A stretch of 7,029 nucleotides of DNA from Verrucomicrobiota bacterium (GTDB lineage: Bacteria; Verrucomicrobiota; Verrucomicrobiia; Limisphaerales; AV2), in assembly GCA_003219345.1 (NCBI GenBank), contig QHOP01000351.1:1-7029 (forward strand). Reading direction: 5' to 3'. The first letter of the stretch is position 1, and the number at the start of each line of letters is the position of its first letter. Made by a program: the position numbers and the translations under genes. The notes beneath the pieces are model-generated. The model saw only the letters and a program-made list of their open reading frames with translations. It did not search any database and had not been told where the DNA came from. Shown here piece after piece: positions 5,837-7,029 of this stretch.

Positions 5837-6883
5837 CTAAAAAGAGTACTTCAATCCAATCTTCGCGTAAGGTCCCCACAGCAATTCGTCGCGAGTGCCG
5901 ATGCCAAAATCCGAATACTGAATTCGTGTGTATTTGACTTCCATGCCGGCGTCGGCAGTAAGCTTGAACACTCCGCGACGTCCCAAGGCGTATTCAAAAC
6001 GGACTGTGGATCGCCCAAGTCCGCCGTAAAGATCATTGTCAATCCTGGCATTCACAATGCGAGAGGGGTCAACGGTGTCCAAGTCCTCACGGCTGTCTTG
6101 AGAGCGGTGACCGTAAAAGCCTTCTCCCTCCAGTTGCAGACCGAGTTTGGCGCGGTTGCTCCTGTAAACAAAATAAACGAGCCCAAACCCAACGTTCCCG
6201 AGGATGTCTTCGGTTCGATCCGTTTGCTTATAGAATCCATCGGGCGACTCTGGCCCGGTGTTCGTGGCACGTAGATCTGCTTGAACAAAACTGACCCCCG
6301 CTCGTAGATAGGCGGAAAGTCGCGTGAACCGCAATGCCGGGAAAGTGTATCGTACGTAGGCTTGATACCAATCGTCATTGATAGTGAAGGTGGTAGCCAA
6401 GTCCAAGGGGGGGGCGCCTATAAGATTAGGGAAGCGGATAGGTCCAGTCGCACTGGAGTGGCCACGCGCATAAGATAAGTCGAGGTACCATGCCTGACCA
6501 AAAGAATAAGATATCGTGGCCCCGATATAGTCGGACTTTCGGTCAGCGATACCGACGCCAGGCGAACTACCCAGAGCAAAACCAGAATTTCGCAATGAAA
6601 ATAACTCTGGAAACGTCACGGTCCCCTGTCCGAAGAGATAGTCGCCGGAAACTGAGATTTCGTTCCGCGTTGGTTTTACTGGCGGCGGTTCGAAGAGGTC
6701 AGGCGCCCCTTTGGAGGATTGGGTTCCGGGCGCCGGCCCCGCACCAGGTTGCTGTGGGGCTTGAGCCTGCGCGGGTAGAGCCTCACTGGAAAGCAGCGAG
6801 GCCACCAGACACAAGGAAGATGGAAAATACCCCAGGCGCGCGACACACCATTGGCGCTGGCGGATTGCGAACCCAGTCGTCAT
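5837..6883 (-). CDS. Outer-membrane beta-barrel protein
   Basis: This 348-residue protein appears to be an integral outer-membrane barrel. A signal peptide covers residues 1 to about 40: Arg8, Arg10 and Arg16, then LCLVASLLSSEA and a cleavage site after AQA at 38-40 or 40-42. A Pro/Gly/Ala-rich linker follows at about 43-72. From about 74 to the end, alternating amphipathic strands rich in Tyr, Phe and Gly are separated by polar loops: ISVSGDYLFG, YIGATISYSFG, WYLDLSYARG, WYQAYVRYTF, AYLRAGVSFV, LGNVGFGLVYFVY, KLGLQLEGEGFYG, VRFEYAL, VFKLTADAGMEVKY and YAKIGLKYSF. The C-terminal Phe after an aromatic-alternating strand is the usual BAM recognition signal. I count about 10-12 strands. The substrate or ligand is unknown and I cannot assign a specific porin family. 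The start carries the signal peptide, with a weak Shine-Dalgarno-like AAAGAGA 8 nt upstream. It appears monocistronic. A C8 run interrupts the coding sequence near residues 157-159. Confidence 0.85.
   Translation of the reverse strand: MTTGFAIRQRQWCVARLGYFPSSLCLVASLLSSEALPAQAQAPQQPGAGPAPGTQSSKGAPDLFEPPPVKPTRNEISVSGDYLFGQGTVTFPELFSLRNSGFALGSSPGVGIADRKSDYIGATISYSFGQAWYLDLSYARGHSSATGPIRFPNLIGAPPLDLATTFTINDDWYQAYVRYTFPALRFTRLSAYLRAGVSFVQADLRATNTGPESPDGFYKQTDRTEDILGNVGFGLVYFVYRSNRAKLGLQLEGEGFYGHRSQDSREDLDTVDPSRIVNARIDNDLYGGLGRSTVRFEYALGRRGVFKLTADAGMEVKYTRIQYSDFGIGTRDELLWGPYAKIGLKYSF
6407..6414. repeat. 8-base homopolymer (G on plus, C in the gene)
   Basis: Eight consecutive G on the plus strand give GCC CCC CCC in the outer-membrane barrel gene (Ala157-Pro158-Pro159). 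It is the longest homopolymer I noticed in the window. Gain or loss of one base would shift the reading frame in the middle of the barrel. Slipped-strand phase variation is possible, but the sequence alone does not show it. Confidence 0.6.
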
Positions 6884-7029
6884 AGATCACGTCTCTTTTT
6901 GAACTTGATGCTCTGCCCTACGGGCGCTTGCGGTGCTGACAAAAGTCACCCGCTACCAATTTCTGATTTTCCCTCGAAGATTTTGGAGGCGTTGCTCACG
7001 CTCCGGCAGCCATCCGCCAGCTTGATAAC
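6884..7029 (-). promoter_or_regulatory. Upstream region of the outer-membrane gene, with a possible gene end
   Basis: These 146 bp precede the barrel gene. A weak promoter candidate on the minus strand is TTGTCA with TAGGGC 16 bp downstream; the -10 box is poor, so this is low confidence. From 7029 down to 6946 one minus-strand frame is open without a start and ends in TGA (VIKLADGCRSVSNASKIFEG...). It could be the 3' tail of a gene lying beyond the window. A second minus-strand frame is also open over most of the stretch and I recognise neither, so coding status is undecided. Confidence 0.3.

Noticed and set aside
5375..6274. A 299-codon plus-strand open frame
   Set aside because: More than half lies antisense to the outer-membrane barrel gene, which has a signal peptide and barrel pattern. 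This frame has no Shine-Dalgarno, no domain signature and an unnatural composition.
6931..6946. TTGTCA as a confident -35 box for the barrel gene
   Set aside because: The matching -10 (TAGGGC) is poor and this phylum's promoter consensus is uncertain, so I mention it only as a weak candidate.

Overview
The window looks like a bacterial genome fragment from a Verrucomicrobiota-type organism, possibly near Pedosphaera/Limisphaerales. This is inferred from protein style, not from a marker gene. A 979-residue secreted protein combines DUF11-like, Calx-beta-like and PD40-type propeller segments. It ends in a short C-terminal domain (W...VLQSAPDL...W...FFRL) that I associate with this phylum. A second, orphaned copy of the same kind of C-terminal domain lies just upstream of it. 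An outer-membrane beta-barrel protein shows the cell is diderm.

Layout, left to right. (1) Positions 2-1815, plus strand: a two-gene operon. The first gene encodes a ParA/TraL/StbB-like P-loop ATPase with a variant Walker A motif. The second encodes a single-pass membrane protein with a long helical N-terminal part. The genes are translationally coupled: a strong Shine-Dalgarno sequence overlaps the first stop codon. The pair resembles plasmid maintenance or conjugation accessory genes, but no relaxase, coupling protein or partition site is visible, so the role is inference. (2) Positions 1824-4763, minus strand: the large secreted propeller protein, convergent with the operon and only 8 bp from it. 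(3) Positions 4776-4958, minus strand: a truncated 59-codon C-terminal domain remnant ending 12 bp before the start of the large gene. (4) Positions 4959-5836: about 880 bp without a supportable gene, holding several inverted and direct repeats, a GC-rich block and an abrupt switch to AT-rich sequence near 5690. (5) Positions 5837-6883, minus strand: an outer-membrane beta-barrel protein carrying an 8-base homopolymer run. (6) Positions 6884-7029: its upstream region, possibly including the end of another gene.

The operon and the two envelope or secreted proteins show no obvious functional link. The points most worth following are the ATPase/membrane-protein pair, the orphan domain remnant beside a GC-rich repeat-bearing block, the perfect hairpin in the signal-peptide codons of the large gene, and the C8 tract in the outer-membrane gene. 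I found no rRNA, tRNA, CRISPR array, transposase or convincing rho-independent terminator.
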